Part shown: piece by piece, positions 1 through 13,589 of the stretch | How positions within the stretch are numbered: the stretch's first letter is position 1 | Layout of the letters: the number at the start of each line of letters is the position of its first letter | Source of the DNA: Chrysogorgia sp. JL179-B06 | Lineage: Eukaryota > Cnidaria > Anthozoa > Scleralcyonacea > Chrysogorgiidae | Assembly: GCA_035772405.1 (NCBI GenBank) | Contig: JAYKKM010000506.1 | Location: 1,254,501-1,318,500, forward strand | DNA: 64,000 nt | Direction: 5' to 3' | Program-made: the position numbers and the translations under genes | The notes under the pieces: generated by a model | The model's database searches: none | Told to the model about the DNA's origin: nothing | What the model saw: only the letters and a program-made list of their open reading frames with translations

Positions 1-341
1 GTGGAAATCAATTTGCCTAAAATGTAACTTGGCACGTCGCCTCGAGAAATCCCTCACTTGTTGTTGATTTTCTTATCACCTTAGTTAATGTGCTTATTTA
101 TGTAAATATAACCTGAATTTTTTAAATATTTTTTTAATTTTACACGTGGCCACAGTAATCCCTGCCAGACTTATATTTTATATGTTAATTTACCAATGGC
201 GAATCGAAATAAATAAATAAAAAGCCTATTAATTAGAACCAGAAATACATTGAATTCCAGGCCTTTTGAGAGTAAATTCAACTTTAACAGAGAGAAAGCT
301 CAATAGAGAGGTTAACTTTTATCCAAAGATTTAAAAAAAAC

Positions 342-819
342 CTTATCGTCTTTCCAATTCATTTCGGAATCCTGACAATTTCTTGCAGCTTTTTCTTCTA
401 AATCAAGGTTTCTAAGTGCATTTTCTGCCCATTTCCTTTGCTTGCCTTCTTGGGAACACATGACTTGTAGGTATTTTCGGTACCACTTTTTCTAAAAGTT
501 TATAAATATATATTTTGCATAATTTTGTCTTCAAGTACAGAGTGATATGTATGTGTTTGTGTGAGTGTGTGTGTATACGACATGCTTACTTCTTGGGAAA
601 AATACGCAAAAATCGGATTCTCTTCAAAAAGCCAAGGATCGATGTTTTTCTTGCCGTCATTTGTCTTAGAGGACATCAAACGATTTTTTTCAAAATTATT
701 TCTAGAAGATATAGAAATTTGGCGCTAATTTTAATCTTCTGCTGCTTTTACAGCTACTGCTGCTTTTACAGCTACTGCTGCTTTTACAGCTACTGCTGCT
801 TTTGCTGCTATACTACTAG

Positions 820-871
<52 letters not shown>

Positions 872-3800
872 ATACTACTAGTGCTGCTGCTGCTATACTA
901 CTAGTGCTGCTGCTGCTGCTATACTACTAGTGCTGCTGCTGCTGCTATACTACTAGTGCTGCTGCTGCTGCTATACTACTAGTGCTGCTGCTGCTATACT
1001 ACTAGTGCTGCTGCTGCTGCTATACTACTAGTGCTGCTGCTGCTATACTACTAGTGCTGCTGCTGCTATACTACTAGTGCTGCTGCTGCTATACTACTAG
1101 TGCTGCTGCTGCTATACTACTAGTGCTGCTGCTGCTATACTACTAGTGCTGCTGCTGCTGTACTACTAGTGCTGCTGCTGCTGTACTACTAGTGCTGCTG
1201 CTGCTGCTGCTGCTGCTGCTGTACTACTAGTGCTGCTGCTGCTGTACTACTAGTGCTGCTGCTGCTGCTGCTGCTGCTATACTGCTAGTGCTGCTGCTAT
1301 ACTGCTGCTGCTGCTGCTATACTGCTGCTGCTATACTGCTGCTGCTATACTGCTGCTGCTGCTGCTATACTACTACTGCTGCTGCTGCTATACTACTACT
1401 GCTGCTGCTGCTGCTGCTATACTACTACTGCTGCTATACTACTACTGCTGCTATACTACTACTGCTGCTATACTACTACTGCTGCTGCTGCTGCTATACT
1501 ACTACTGCTGCTGCTGCTATACTACTACTGCTGCTGCTGCTATACTACTACTGCTGCTATACTACTACTGCTGCTATACTACTACTGCTGCTATACTACT
1601 ACTGCTGCTATACTACTACTGCTGCTATACTACTACTGCTGCTATACTACTACTGCTGCTATACTACTACTGCTGCTATACTACTACTGCTGCTATACTA
1701 CTACTGCTGCTATACTACTACTGCTGCTGCTGCTATACTACTGCTGCTGCTGCTGCTATACTACTGCTGCTGCTGCTGCTATACTACTACTGCTGCTGCT
1801 GCTATACTACTACTGCTGCTGCTGCTATACTACTACTGCTGCTGCTGCTATACTACTACTACTACTGTTGCTATACTACTACTACTACTGTTGCTATACT
1901 ACTACTACTACTGCTGCTATACTACTACTACTACTGTTGCTATACTACTACTACTACTGTTGCTATACTACTACTACTACTGTTGCTATACTACTACTAC
2001 TACTACTGTTGCTATACTACTACTACTACTACTGTTGCTATACTACTACTACTACTACTGTTGCTATACTACTACTACTACTGATGATATACTACTACTA
2101 CTACTACTGTTGCTATACTACTACTACTACTACTGTTGCTATACTACTACTACTACTACTGTTGCTATACTACTACTACTACTACTGTTGCTATACTACT
2201 ACTACTACTACTGTTGCTATACTACTACTACTACTACTGTTGCTATACTACTACTACTACTACTGTTGCTATACTACTACTACTACTACTGTTGCTATAC
2301 TACTACTACTACTACTGTTGCTATACTACTACTACTACTACTGTTGCTATACTACTACTACTACTACTGTTGCTATACTACTACTACTACTACTGTTGCT
2401 ATACTACTACTACTACTACTGTTGCTATACTACTACTACTACTACTGTTGCTATACTACTACTACTACTACTGTTGCTATACTACTACTACTACTACTGT
2501 TGCTATACTACTACTACTACTACTGTTGCTATACTACTACTACTACTACTGTTGCTATACTACTACTACTACTACTGTTGCTATACTACTGTTGCTATAC
2601 TACTACTACTATACTACTGTTGCTATACTACTACTACTACTACTGTTGCTATACTACTACTACTACTACTGTTGCTATACTACTACTACTACTACTGTTG
2701 CTATACTACTACTACTACTACTGTTGCTATACTACTACTACTAATGTTGCTATACTACTACTACTACTACTGTTGCTATACTACTACTACTACTGTTGCT
2801 ATACTACTACTACTACTACTGTTGCTATACTACTACTACTACTGTTGCTATACTACTACTACTACTACTGTTGCTATACTACTACTACTACTACTGTTGC
2901 TATACTACTACTACTACTACTGTTGCTATACTACTACTACTACTACTGTTGCTATACTACTACTACTACTACTGTTGCTACTGTTGCTATACTACTACTA
3001 CTACTGTTGCTACTGTTGCTATACTACTACTACTGTTGCTACTGTTGCTATACTACTACTACTGTTGCTACTGTTGCTATACTACTACTACTACTGTTGC
3101 TACTGTTGCTATACTACTACTACTACTGTTGCTACTGTTGCTATACTACTACTACTACTGTTGCTACTGTTGCTATACTACTACTACTACTGTTGCTACT
3201 GTTGCTATACTGCTACTACTACTGTTGCTACTGTTGCTATACTACTACTACTACTAGTACTGTTGCTATACTACTACTACTACTAGTACTGTTGCTATAC
3301 TACTACTACTACTAGTACTGTTGCTATACTACTACTACTACTAGTACTGTTGCTATACTACTACTACTACTAGTACTGTTGCTATACTACTACTAGTACT
3401 GTTGCTATACTACTACTACTAGTACTGTTGCTATACTACTACTACTACTACTAGTACTGTTGCTATACTACTACTACTACTACTAGTACTGTTGCTATAC
3501 TACTACTACTACTACTAGTACTGTTGCTATACTACTACTACTACTACTAGTACTGTTGCTATACTACTACTACTACTACTAGTACTGTTGCTATACTACT
3601 ACTACTACTACTAGTACTGTTGCTATACTACTACTACTACTACTAGTACTGTTGCTATACTACTACTACTACTACTAGTACTGTTGCTATACTACTACTA
3701 CTACTACTAGTACTGTTGCTATACTACTACTACTACTACTAGTACTGTTGCTATACTACTACTACTAACTAGTACTGTTGCTATACTACTACTACTACTA

Positions 3801-6800
3801 GTACTGTTGCTATACTACTACTACTACTACTAGTACTGTTGCTATACTACTACTACTACTACTACTAGTACTGTTGCTATACTACTACTACTACTACTAC
3901 TAGTACTGTTGCTATACTACTACTACTACTACTAGTACTGTTGCTATACTACTACTACTACTACTAGTACTGTTGCTATACTACTACTACTACTACTAGT
4001 ACTGTTGCTATACTACTACTACTACTACTAGTACTGTTGCTATACTACTACTACTACTACTAGTACTGTTGCTATACTACTACTACTACTACTAGTACTG
4101 TTGCTATACTACTACTACTACTACTAGTACTGTTGCTATACTACTACTACTACTACTAGTACTGTTGCTATACTACTACTACTACTACTAGTACTGTTGC
4201 TATACTACTACTACTACTACTAGTACTGTTGCTATACTACTACTACTACTACTACTACTGTTGCTATACTACTACTACTACTACTACTATTGTTGCTATA
4301 CTACTACTACTACTATTGTTGCTATACTACTACTACTACTACTATTGTTGCTATACTACTACTACTACTATTGTTGCTATACTACTACTACTACTACTAT
4401 TGTTGCTATACTACTACTACTACTATTGTTGCTATACTACTACTACTACTACTATTGTTGCTATACTACTACTACTACTACTATTGTTGCTATACTACTA
4501 CTACTACTACTATTGTTGCTATACTACTACTACTACTACTATTGTTGCTATACTACTACTACTACTACTATTGTTGCTATACTACTACTACTACTATTGT
4601 TGCTATACTACTACTACTACTACTATTGTTGCTATACTACTACTACTACTACTATTGTTGCTATACTACTACTACTACTACTATTGTTGCTATACTACTA
4701 CTACTACTATTGTTGCTATACTACTACTACTACTATTGTTGCTATACTACTACTACTACTATTGTTGCTATACTACTACTACTACTATTGTTGCTATACT
4801 ACTACTACTACTGTTGCTATACTATTACTACTACTGTTGCTATACTATTACTACTACTGTTGCTATACTATTACTACTACTGTTGCTATACTATCACTAC
4901 TACTGTTGCTATACTATCACTACTACTGTTGCTATACTATCACTACTACTGTTGCTATACTATCACTACTACTGTTGCTATACTATCACTACTACTGTTG
5001 CTATACTATCACTACTACTGTTGCTATACTATCACTACTACTGTTGCTATACTATCACTACTACTGTTGCTATACTATCACTACTACTGTTGCTATACTA
5101 TCACTACTACTGTTGCTATACTATCACTACTACTGTTGCTATACTATCACTACTACTGTTGCTATACTATCACTACTACTGTTGCTATACTATCACTACT
5201 ACTGTTGCTATACTATCACTACTACTGTTGCTATACTATCACTACTACTGTTGCTATACTATCACTACTACTGTTGCTATACTATCACTACTACTGTTGC
5301 TATACTATCACTACTACTGTTGCTATACTATCACTACTACTGTTGCTATACTATCACTACTACTGTTGCTATACTATCACTACTACTGTTGCTATACTAT
5401 CACTACTACTGTTGCTATACTATCACTACTACTGTTGCTATACTATCACTACTACTGTTGCTATACTATCACTACTACTGTTGCTATACTATCACTACTA
5501 CTGTTGCTATACTAGCACTACTACTGTTGCTATACTAGCACTACTACTGTTGCTATACTAGCACTACTACTGTTGCTATACTAGCACTACTACTGTTGCT
5601 ATACTAGCACTACTACTGTTGCTATACTAGCACTACTACTGTTGCTATACTAGCACTACTACTGTTGCTATACTAGCACTACTACTGTTGCTATACTAGC
5701 ACTACTACTGTTGCTATACTAGCACTACTACTGTTGCTATACTAGCACTACTACTGTTGCTATACTAGCACTACTACTGTTGCTATACTAGCACTACTAC
5801 TGTTGCTATACTAGCACTACTACTGTTGCTATACTAGCACTACTACTGTTGCTATACTAGCACTACTACTGTTGCTATACTAGCACTACTACTGTTGCTA
5901 TACTAGCACTACTACTGTTGCTATACTAGCACTACTACTGTTGCTATACTAGCACTACTACTGTTGCTATACTAGCACTACTACTGTTGCTATACTAGCA
6001 CTACTACTGTTGCTAAAATAGTGTTAGTATAGTACTAGTATAGACTAGCACTACTGTTGCTATACTAGCACTACTGTTGCTATACTAGCACCACTGTTGC
6101 TATACTAGCACCACTGTTGCTATACTAGCACCACTGCTGCTATACTAGCACCACTGCTGCTATACTAGCACCACTGCTGCTATACTAGCACCACTGCTGC
6201 TATACTAGCACCACTGCTGCTATACTAGCACCACTGCTGCTATACTAGCACCACTGCTGCTATACTACCACCACTGCTGCTATACTAGCACCACTGCTGC
6301 TATACTACCGCCACTGCTGCTATACTACCGCCACTGCTGCTATACTACCACTATTGCTGCTATACTACCACTATTGCTGCTATACTACCACTATTGCTGC
6401 TATACTACCACTATTGCTGCTATACTACCACTATTGCTGCTATACTACCACTATTGCTGCTATACTACCACTATTGCTGCTATACTACCACTACTGCTGT
6501 TACAGCTACCGCTGCTATACTACTACCGCTGCTATACTACTACCGCTGCTATACTACTACCGCTGCTATACTACTACCGCTGCTATACTACTACCGCTGC
6601 TATACTGCTACCGCTGCTATACTACTACCGCTGCTATACTACTACCGCTGCTATACTACCACCGCTGCTATACTACCACCGCTGCTATACTACCACCGCT
6701 GCTATACTACCACCGCTGCTATACTACCACCGCTGCTATACTACCACCACTGCTATACTACCACCACTGCTATACTACCACCACTGCTATACTACCACCA

Positions 6801-9798
6801 CTGCTATACTACCACCACTGCTATACTACCACCACTGCTATACTACCACCACTGCTATACTACCACTGCTATACTACCACTAGTGCTGTTACAGCTACTG
6901 CTGCTGTACTACTACCACTGCTGTTACAGCTACTGCTGCTATACTACTACTGCTGCTATACTACTACTGCTGTTACAGCTACTGCTCCTGTTACAGCTAC
7001 TACTCCTGTTACAGCTTCTGCTGCTGTTACAGCTACTGCTGCTATACTATCACTGTTGCAACTACTGCTGCTACAGCTACTGCTGCTATTATACTGCTGC
7101 TATTCTGCTACTGCTATTTTACTACTGTTACAACTGTTACAACTACTGCTGCTGCTGCTGCTGTCACAGTTACTGCTGCTATACTGCTCGTCTTGCTAGC
7201 TCTCTTCCTTGTGATATTTAGCTTCATAAACTGTCCCAAAAACCAGAACCAAAATATAGTATACAACCCAAGGGTGAAATAAAACTCTTACCTTGATTTT
7301 GCTTTGAAAATAGCGCTCATCAGTAAATCGTGAAAACGTTTTCGATCATCTATCCGAAGAAAACACGTAAAATAAGTTAGAACAGATAGTAACGTTGTAA
7401 AGCAATTATTGAAAATATGCGAAGATATTACTAGTTTAGTACACTGTATATTAGTAATGCTATCATGTGAGTAGTTGATACAACCTTCTCATGATGCCGC
7501 CAGCGCTTCCAGTGCAGACTGGTGTTTACACGATGTCGCGACACAAAATTAAATACCGAGAATGAAAAACAACATCGGCCTTGCGTCTGCAGACACCTGC
7601 TGCGGCACACAATAAGTACGGTACCCCAGCTGCATTAGTTTGAATACGTCATCGTGTAAACACCAGAATATGGTACGATTTCGTACCACTTTCGAATGCA
7701 AAGGATACGAGCTATTGAAGTACAAGGCAGGCCTTAAAATATTGGTCGGTCACGGACATTGTCCGACCCATTCGTGAAATTGTCCGACGTAGGGAGGAAA
7801 CCGCCGGACATTCTGTGCGACCCAAGTGAAATTGAGGTCAGTAGTTTGTCCGACCGAACTGTAACTTATTACTGAACGAATTACAGAGTTTCACTGCGGT
7901 AAAAGATCACGCAAAGAATAACAGTGGCGATCCACAACATCATCACACCATGGCTTATAGTTATTATCTGAAAGCCAATGGAGTAGAAATAGAACAGAGC
8001 GCGTAAAGAAATTAGCCAAAACCTCTGACAAAGCAAAGCGAAAACTCAAAGTGTCCGGGCTTCTACATCACAATCAAATGGATCCATCCACGTTGAATAA
8101 AACTAAAACCAAGTTTGAGACAGTATATTTCGTGATCAAGAATGAACTATACATCACTACATGCAAAGATTTAAATTTCCGAGTCAAACTGAACTCAAAA
8201 TCATCGGACATTATCAGATATTTTATCCGACCCACAAGTATCCTGACACATCATTGTGACACTAGACACACTGTTTCTCATGCTGATTTCATCATTTTGT
8301 CTTCCACCTCTGTCTCTGAACTTCATGTCCGAGAGAAAGCCTTCTTATACGTAAACCCCTCCCTTAATGCTAACATGGGCACTAATGCACTATTCTGTTA
8401 ACACTTATTTTGGTGTTCATTTACAGATAGTGTAATATTACCCTATGTCAGTGTGACTTCACACCAACCAAGAGTGTATTAATACACTTACTTGTGGTAA
8501 GATCCTAACTCAGACAATAACACCCTAACAGTGTACATTTACACCCCCAACTATAGTCCTAAATTTACACCAGTGAAAGTGGGCGATCACTCCATTTGGG
8601 TGTAAATGTTAATCCGAATACCACTAGTACTACACATACAAGGTGTATTACTAGGAGTTCTTATCAGAAGTGAAATGCTGCCTCTGGACTGACGCAGGTA
8701 GCAGTGGTACGAGGTTGGATCAGTGTTCAGGATCTATTACACCGGTGCCGAACAGTAATACCGGCATTTTGACACTGAAAAGTTATATATATATAATAAA
8801 AGTTGCCGGCGCAAAATTATGAGCAAAACGTGTCGCTGAGTTATAAAAAATACTTGAATGCGAGGTCGACCTACTCTCAGTAATAAAAGCTCTAAAAAAT
8901 ACTCGTTCTTAATAATATATACATGAAAAAATTATGCATTCTGTTTGGCAGAGAGCAGTGCAATTTAGGGGAAATACAGTGCAGAAAAAGGAAATACAGT
9001 ACAAATTTTTAGAGCTTGAAAACAATGCTATTACCCATACTGATTAAATAACGAAAGTACCTGGAATATATCGAGTCCTTTTTTTCTTGGCTGCCTCACA
9101 GAGTATTGTCTTTGAACATAAACAAAAACGAGAAAGAACCGACACATATATATGAACCCACATCTAGTTCGCGTGTTAAAGATTTAATCGTCAACTAACC
9201 TCGTTCATGTCATTCTCAATGTAGTTGACCTTGCTTTCATCAACGTGATTTAGGCTAGCATTAGGCTTTGTGTTATTATTCATTTGCCGTTTCTCCTTAA
9301 CTTTTGAAAACGTCTTGTCGTCAACGATGGTAACCAGCTGGTCGCCTTCATTTGAACGTATATCATTCAGTACCCCAGATGACGCTGATTCAGTAGATTG
9401 GGAAACGTTTGAACCAGCACCTTCAGTAAAAAATGACAAAAACTGATGTTATATATCAATAGTGATTGTGTATTGACTGCAAACTGGAATCTTTTTAAAC
9501 TCTTTTAAGTCAGTTTATAATATAGTATAGTATATAATAGAGTAAAACTTGAATTAAGAATTAGGAACGTATAAATGTAGAAATACTTATAATTATATTT
9601 TAAAACACAATTTTATAACTTACTTTTCTGTGCAAACGCCAACTTGTTTGCATTATATGAAACACTGAGTAACACAACCAGGCGGAATAGAAGACAATAT
9701 GAGAGAACGCGTTTTTTGCTTTTTCGTTTCGAGGAATAATCCAGTCGCTTTGATGGACCAGCTGTCATTTTTAAAGTCTCACAAAGAAGAAAATGCAT
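342..9798 (-). CDS. Partial gene, left mirror copy: first three coding exons of the PAN/fibrinogen-like membrane protein
   Basis: Three minus-strand exons mirror exons 1-3 of the gene at 15,314-25,084. They are 9,798-9,624 (175 nt, ATG start), 9,420-9,200 (221 nt) and 491-342 (150 nt). Each has GT and AG splice signals, and the phases (1, 0, 0) match the partner. Exon 1 encodes a lysine/arginine-rich N-terminus followed by a hydrophobic stretch. Exon 2 is hydrophilic, and exon 3 is rich in Lys, Arg and Glu and probably helical. Relative to the other copy, exon 2 has two separate 3-base deletions and several substitutions but no stop or frameshift, which suggests coding constraint on both copies. 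Later exons would lie left of the window. Intron 2 is about 8.7 kb because of the expanded triplet satellite. The protein function is unknown. Confidence 0.72.
733..7190 (+). repeat. Expanded CTN-triplet minisatellite (6.5 kb) in intron 2 of the left gene copy
   Basis: A continuous tandem array in which each unit is a run of CTG, CTA, CTR or similar triplets plus one extra TA dinucleotide (CTATACTA junctions). Unit lengths change in blocks along the array: 26 bp (about 1,980-2,960), 32 bp with AGTACT (about 3,240-4,240), 26-29 bp (4,240-4,810), 23 bp with ATCACT (4,810-5,510), 23 bp with AGCACT (5,510-6,015), 20 bp (6,040-6,490) and 17 bp (6,510-6,850). Every length is 3n+2, so reading frame rotates at each unit and stop codons stay rare in all three forward frames. 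The resulting Leu/Tyr/Cys/Thr polypeptides are artefacts. There is a short disruption at 6,015-6,050. Confidence 0.95.
7730..8240 (+). pseudogene. Inserted fragment resembling a hAT-transposase-related protein
   Basis: This block lies in the left arm only; the mirror sequence runs directly from the match of 7,725 to the match of about 8,240. Forward translation at about 8,000-8,190 gives a run with KTKTKFETVYFVIKNE. That is similar in style to a conserved segment of hAT-derived (KIAA1586/ZMYM-like) proteins as I remember them. The frame upstream contains a stop, and 'gtccgac' repeats fill 7,740-7,860. It is probably a decayed mobile fragment inserted after the inverted duplication formed. The family assignment is weak. 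Confidence 0.35.
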
Positions 9799-10424
9799 TT
9801 AAGAAACAACGGTCTTTAAGAGCCATAACATCGCTTTCTAAACGATTTGACATAACTATTAAAAAGAATGCAGAAAACTATACAAATAATTCTTACTTCT
9901 CTTTCCTTTGCAAGATAATCAGTTTATCTCTTCCCTGTAGTTCCTTATTAAATTAGCTATCCTCCCAATTTCAACGGCACGACAACGCAAGATATACACC
10001 AAGAAAGAAGCCAAACAGAAAAATGTTTGCCAATTGAAAACCAAGGTATAAACTCAGATCTTCAGCCGCTCCTGTTTTTACTCTCCAATTCTGCAACTTG
10101 ATCTGAAGAAAAGCTGCCAAGATTAACGCCTAGTATATGTTATAGTTTGTGAAGTTTGAAAAACACAGACTATGATTGGTCGCCTAGAAAATTTAGTTAA
10201 ATACCCGATACTCAATTGGATAAGAACTGCTTCCGTTTTCAATGTTTGTATAAACGAAACTATTAAAGAATTTGCTAATACTTTCAAAGGCTGACTGTTT
10301 ATTGTCGGCATAATTTTGGTTCAAGGATGTTTAGTCAAAGAAATGTGGGAATCGAATTTTTAATTTGATACGATATTTGCAGGTAGCCGTCGAGTGCCGA
10401 TTCTTGTTATGCTGTTTCGCTTTA

Positions 10425-10990
10425 ATAATAATAATAATTTAATTCTAGTTCATTACAAAAAATTCTCAATGCCCTTACAGTTACAATGCTAAGAAATTTA
10501 CAAGAGAATATTCAGAATAGAATAAGAAACTAAGATAAATGATAATATACAATCTTAATAATATCCATTAGGAATTAAAAAGATAAGTTTTACGTTTTAT
10601 TTTAAAAATATCAACAGAAACGGAGGATCGAATTTCTTTAGGTAAGCCATTCCAAAGCCTCGGTGCACAGTTCGAAAAAAGACCTGGCACCATAATTCTC
10701 TGTTTTATACAGAGGAACATTGAGTTTATTAAAATCATTAAAATTTGATCGTATAGAAGACGGGAAGGCTTATGGATAGAGAGAATCTCAGCTAGGTATT
10801 TAGGACCAAATCCATTCAAAACTTTATATGTGATTAGGAGTACTTTAAAAACGATACGCTTACGAACAGGAAGCCAATGTAGCTTCCGAAGGATCGGTGA
10901 AATATGGTCTCGGTTTTTCGAATTTTTGTCACAAGTCGGGCAGCATAATTCTGGATCCGTTGGAGTTTCGAGATGTCCTTATCAGGAAGG
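10425..10990 (-). mobile_element. Non-LTR retrotransposon (LINE) 3' fragment, inserted in left arm only
   Basis: Minus-strand translation of 10,568-10,819 contains RLWNGLPKEIRSS, the conserved C-terminal tail of CR1/L2-type LINE reverse transcriptases. The fragment starts at a TAATAATAATAA tract that would be the 3' tail on the minus strand. The right arm lacks it at the corresponding place (about 14,590-14,700), so it was inserted after the duplication. Confidence 0.75.
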
Positions 10991-11339
10991 CCTTTTCAGT
11001 TTGTTATAAGCATTGCGAACAATAGGCGCGCAAACACTACTTAGCGCCGCCTTTTTGCTCCCGCGAGCTATACGTCTGTACGCAGCTACCACTTTAGCAC
11101 ATAAATAATTCTGGTTTTTAACGCGACGCCTCCCCTTTGTTATTGCCGTTCATTAGCTTCAAAAGCAGCCGTAATTAAAACAAGCTTGTCAGTAAAATGG
11201 AAACGATTTAATTGTTAAATACAATACACTTCAAGGCTGGATTATGCTGAACCCGCGCCTCTTGACACAAGCCTTGTAGCTGAATGAGCTACCACATGTG
11301 CCTATAAATAAACTGTATCATTGTATATCTGTCTATCTA

Positions 11340-12480
11340 AATGGTATTCATTAGATTAGCGGAATTAGATAACGCGTTGCGTTAGCTGAAACGAATTCTG
11401 ATTGGTTGACAGGCCAGTAACTCTGAGACGATAGTTACCGCGTTGCGTAGTATTGAGTTTTCAAAAAAAAAAACTCATCTAAAGAATCTACAAAATATGG
11501 TGCAAACCGTTCAAGTTTGGAAATATTTTATTTGGTACTTTAAAAACATGGCAGTTTCATGGAATTTAAACTTACAGCCGGTTTTACTCTTTTTCGATCC
11601 AAACGGAAGTCGTGTTTTTCCTGATCAGCTCTGAAATTATACTAAAACAATTAGTCAACTGAGACTCTCAGTCTCGGTGATTATCCTTATAGTTTACCAT
11701 ATCTATATTTATAACTAGGAGTTCTTATCAGAAGTGAAATGCTGCCTCGGAACATACACAGATGCAGTGGGTATATTAGAAGGGTATTCCCGTTCGTTTG
11801 TTTGATTTGAAATATGACCGCTCAACCGCTAGATAAGTCGTTCAATTCAGAAATATTACAAACGTACTAAATGTGAAGTTCGATTTGGCAAAAGTGTCGC
11901 CTGAATGGAAAATTTATAACTTCGCGAGGCTTGCTCGTTTCGAGTAAATGTTGTGGTTTAGATTGTTATCGAGTGGAACACAGCAGTGACAGCACAAACG
12001 ACAGCGTCTTAATTCAAGTAGATATTAATTTATAACCTCAATGTTTTTGACAACGGTGACATCCCGCATGATTTCCGCTTGAATGGAAATTTTATAACTT
12101 CGCGAGGCTTGCTCTTTCGAGTAACTGTTGTTCGAATTAGATGTATGGCGTTTAAAATGGTCACATTCAATATTTTGACATTATAAACGCGCCATAAAAT
12201 ACAGCTAGAAGTTCAGCACTAAAGCAGAACACGTTGCCGTTGGCTAGTTCCGAACATTTGATTCGGATACTTTCCGCATCCGGCGATTAAACGAACATCT
12301 ACTTGTTACGTCACAAAACGTCATAAAACTGAATAAATATCTCGACAAAGTATACATAGTTCCGCGAAGAGGTCTGGGTACGAGACACAGAACTAGTTAA
12401 GGCTATCAAGTTTATTTATAAGTGATTCGCTGTATATAAACACACATTCGTCTCTCAGACAGAGAATTTAGAAACTTATA
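11340..12480. other. Non-coding spacer, partial tandem duplication
   Basis: No gene is recognised. A segment containing 'ataacttcgcgaggcttgct' occurs near 11,930 and again near 12,100 with similar flanks, a short direct duplication. A roughly 40-base segment starting at about 11,716 is also present at about 8,651, a dispersed repeat. Confidence 0.5.
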
Positions 12481-12564
12481 ATGACAGAAAAGCCTGTTCA
12501 AACTTTAAAATGGCAAACTAGGCATAGTGAAAGAGAATTCATAAGCACAATCGCAACAATAGAG
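12481..12564 (+). other. Possible short first coding exon in the palindrome spacer
   Basis: An ATG opens a 28-codon frame beginning MTEKPVQTLKWQTR that runs to a plausible donor (ATAGAG followed by GTAATC). No partner exon was identified, and the region is full of repeats, so this may be chance or the remnant of a dispersed gene fragment. Confidence 0.18.
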
Positions 12565-12599
12565 GTAATCACGCTCTCTTCAAAAAAATCTCCGTAGTT

Positions 12600-13290
12600 T
12601 GACATCCTTGAGTATCAAAAGCGTCCATCTTGTGAGATGTTACTTTCGAACGGTCGGCACTAGATCATGGTCGAGATATATACAAATGTGCGGCTGCTAG
12701 CTTACAGTACAGCGGACAACTTTGTTAGGTGCCTTCGAAATAGATATGTTATGTATTACCTACGTTCTTTAAAAAAAACGCTTTAAATTTCTGGTTTTAT
12801 TCGGAAAGTTAAGCGGGGTTTTGAAAAGAACGAGGTAATACATAACATATCTATCTTTCTTCGAACACACGTTGTAAGCCACAAACTACTGGAATTATTA
12901 AAGCATTGTAAGCAGTAAATTATTAGGGGGTTAGGGTTAGGATCTTTGTTGTTTTGGGGTTGATTACAATCCAATAATTTACTACTTACAATGCTTTAAC
13001 AATTCCCAGGTTGTCCTCTCACCTGATATTCACTATTATCCTTAATTTTAAAATCGCTCTGAATTGAGGATAATCGTTAATCCAATGTTAGAACCCAACC
13101 CCAACACAACAAAGATCCTAACCCTAACCCCCCGCCTAGTGGGTTTTCTAACCCTAATCCCCCGGCAGTATAGCGACTATCACGATCGTCCTGCCAAAGT
13201 TGTCCGCTGTACTGTAAGCTAGCAGCCGCACATTTGTACATATCTCGACCATGATCTAGTGCCGACCCTTTCGAACTACAGTCCAAGCAC
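12600..13290. repeat. Foldback (inverted repeat) in spacer
   Basis: 12,640-12,730 and 13,185-13,280 are inverted copies sharing the AGCTAGCAGCCGCACATTTGT stretch region. Inside is a second hairpin around an 'aataatttactacttacaat' motif (about 12,885-13,010). The loop includes CCCTAACCCC-type sequence also seen at 50,375, 56,570 and 61,780, which marks a dispersed foldback/MITE family. Confidence 0.7.
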
Positions 13291-13309
13291 AAATGACAAC
13301 CGCGCGGGA

Positions 13310-13440
13310 AAACAAGCCAGCTAACCGTGATCCTTTGCGCGTTGCTGTCCAACCTCTCAAAGACGTCAAAATTGAAAAGAAAACCACCGCTGTACATCAA
13401 TCTTGAGCCGTCGAGCAAACTCTAAAATGGCTTCATCCAT
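13310..13440 (+). repeat. Dispersed repeat shared with 30,525-30,650
   Basis: The stretch from 'ccagctaaccgtgatccttt' to 'gagccgtcgagcaaactcta' occurs again at about 30,530-30,635 with few differences. It may derive from a coding exon (frame NRDPLRVAVQPL), but both copies diverge and no complete gene is visible. Confidence 0.55.
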
Positions 13441-13589
13441 AAGCATAAAATACGAGAATGAAAACGTTATTTCTCGACAAGAGCAGATACCGTAAAACTA
13501 TTAACATTTCTAAATATGCCTTTTATTTAAAAGTAATTTGTTTTTTTGGGAACAGTTCCCTTTAACATATAGTTGTCCAATATGGTTTT

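Larger units (their letters stand above)
1..11340 (+). repeat. Left arm of giant head-to-head inverted duplication
   Basis: Read in reverse complement, this arm matches 14,325-20,052 almost throughout. Matching landmarks include the first bases (1-32 against 20,021-20,052), the exons at 342-491, 9,200-9,420 and 9,624-9,798, the GTGTA-rich stretch near 8,400-8,640, and the inner edge near 11,339. The arm is longer than its partner for three reasons: its triplet satellite is much larger, a LINE fragment sits at about 10,425-10,990, and a segment at about 7,730-8,240 is absent from the other arm. The arm reaches base 1, so it may continue beyond the window. Confidence 0.93.

Noticed and set aside
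733..7190. CRISPR array
   Set aside because: Units are directly adjacent with no unique spacers, and the genome is eukaryotic.
1288..7221. Very long open frames of Leu/Tyr/Cys/Thr/Ala
   Set aside because: They are three-frame translations of the CTN+TA satellite. The 3n+2 unit length rotates frame and the triplets contain few stops. They have no non-repeat sequence, and the array lies inside an intron on the other strand.
13085..13170. Telomere or interstitial telomeric array
   Set aside because: CCCTAACCC words occur only a few at a time inside a dispersed foldback family, not as an uninterrupted hexamer array.
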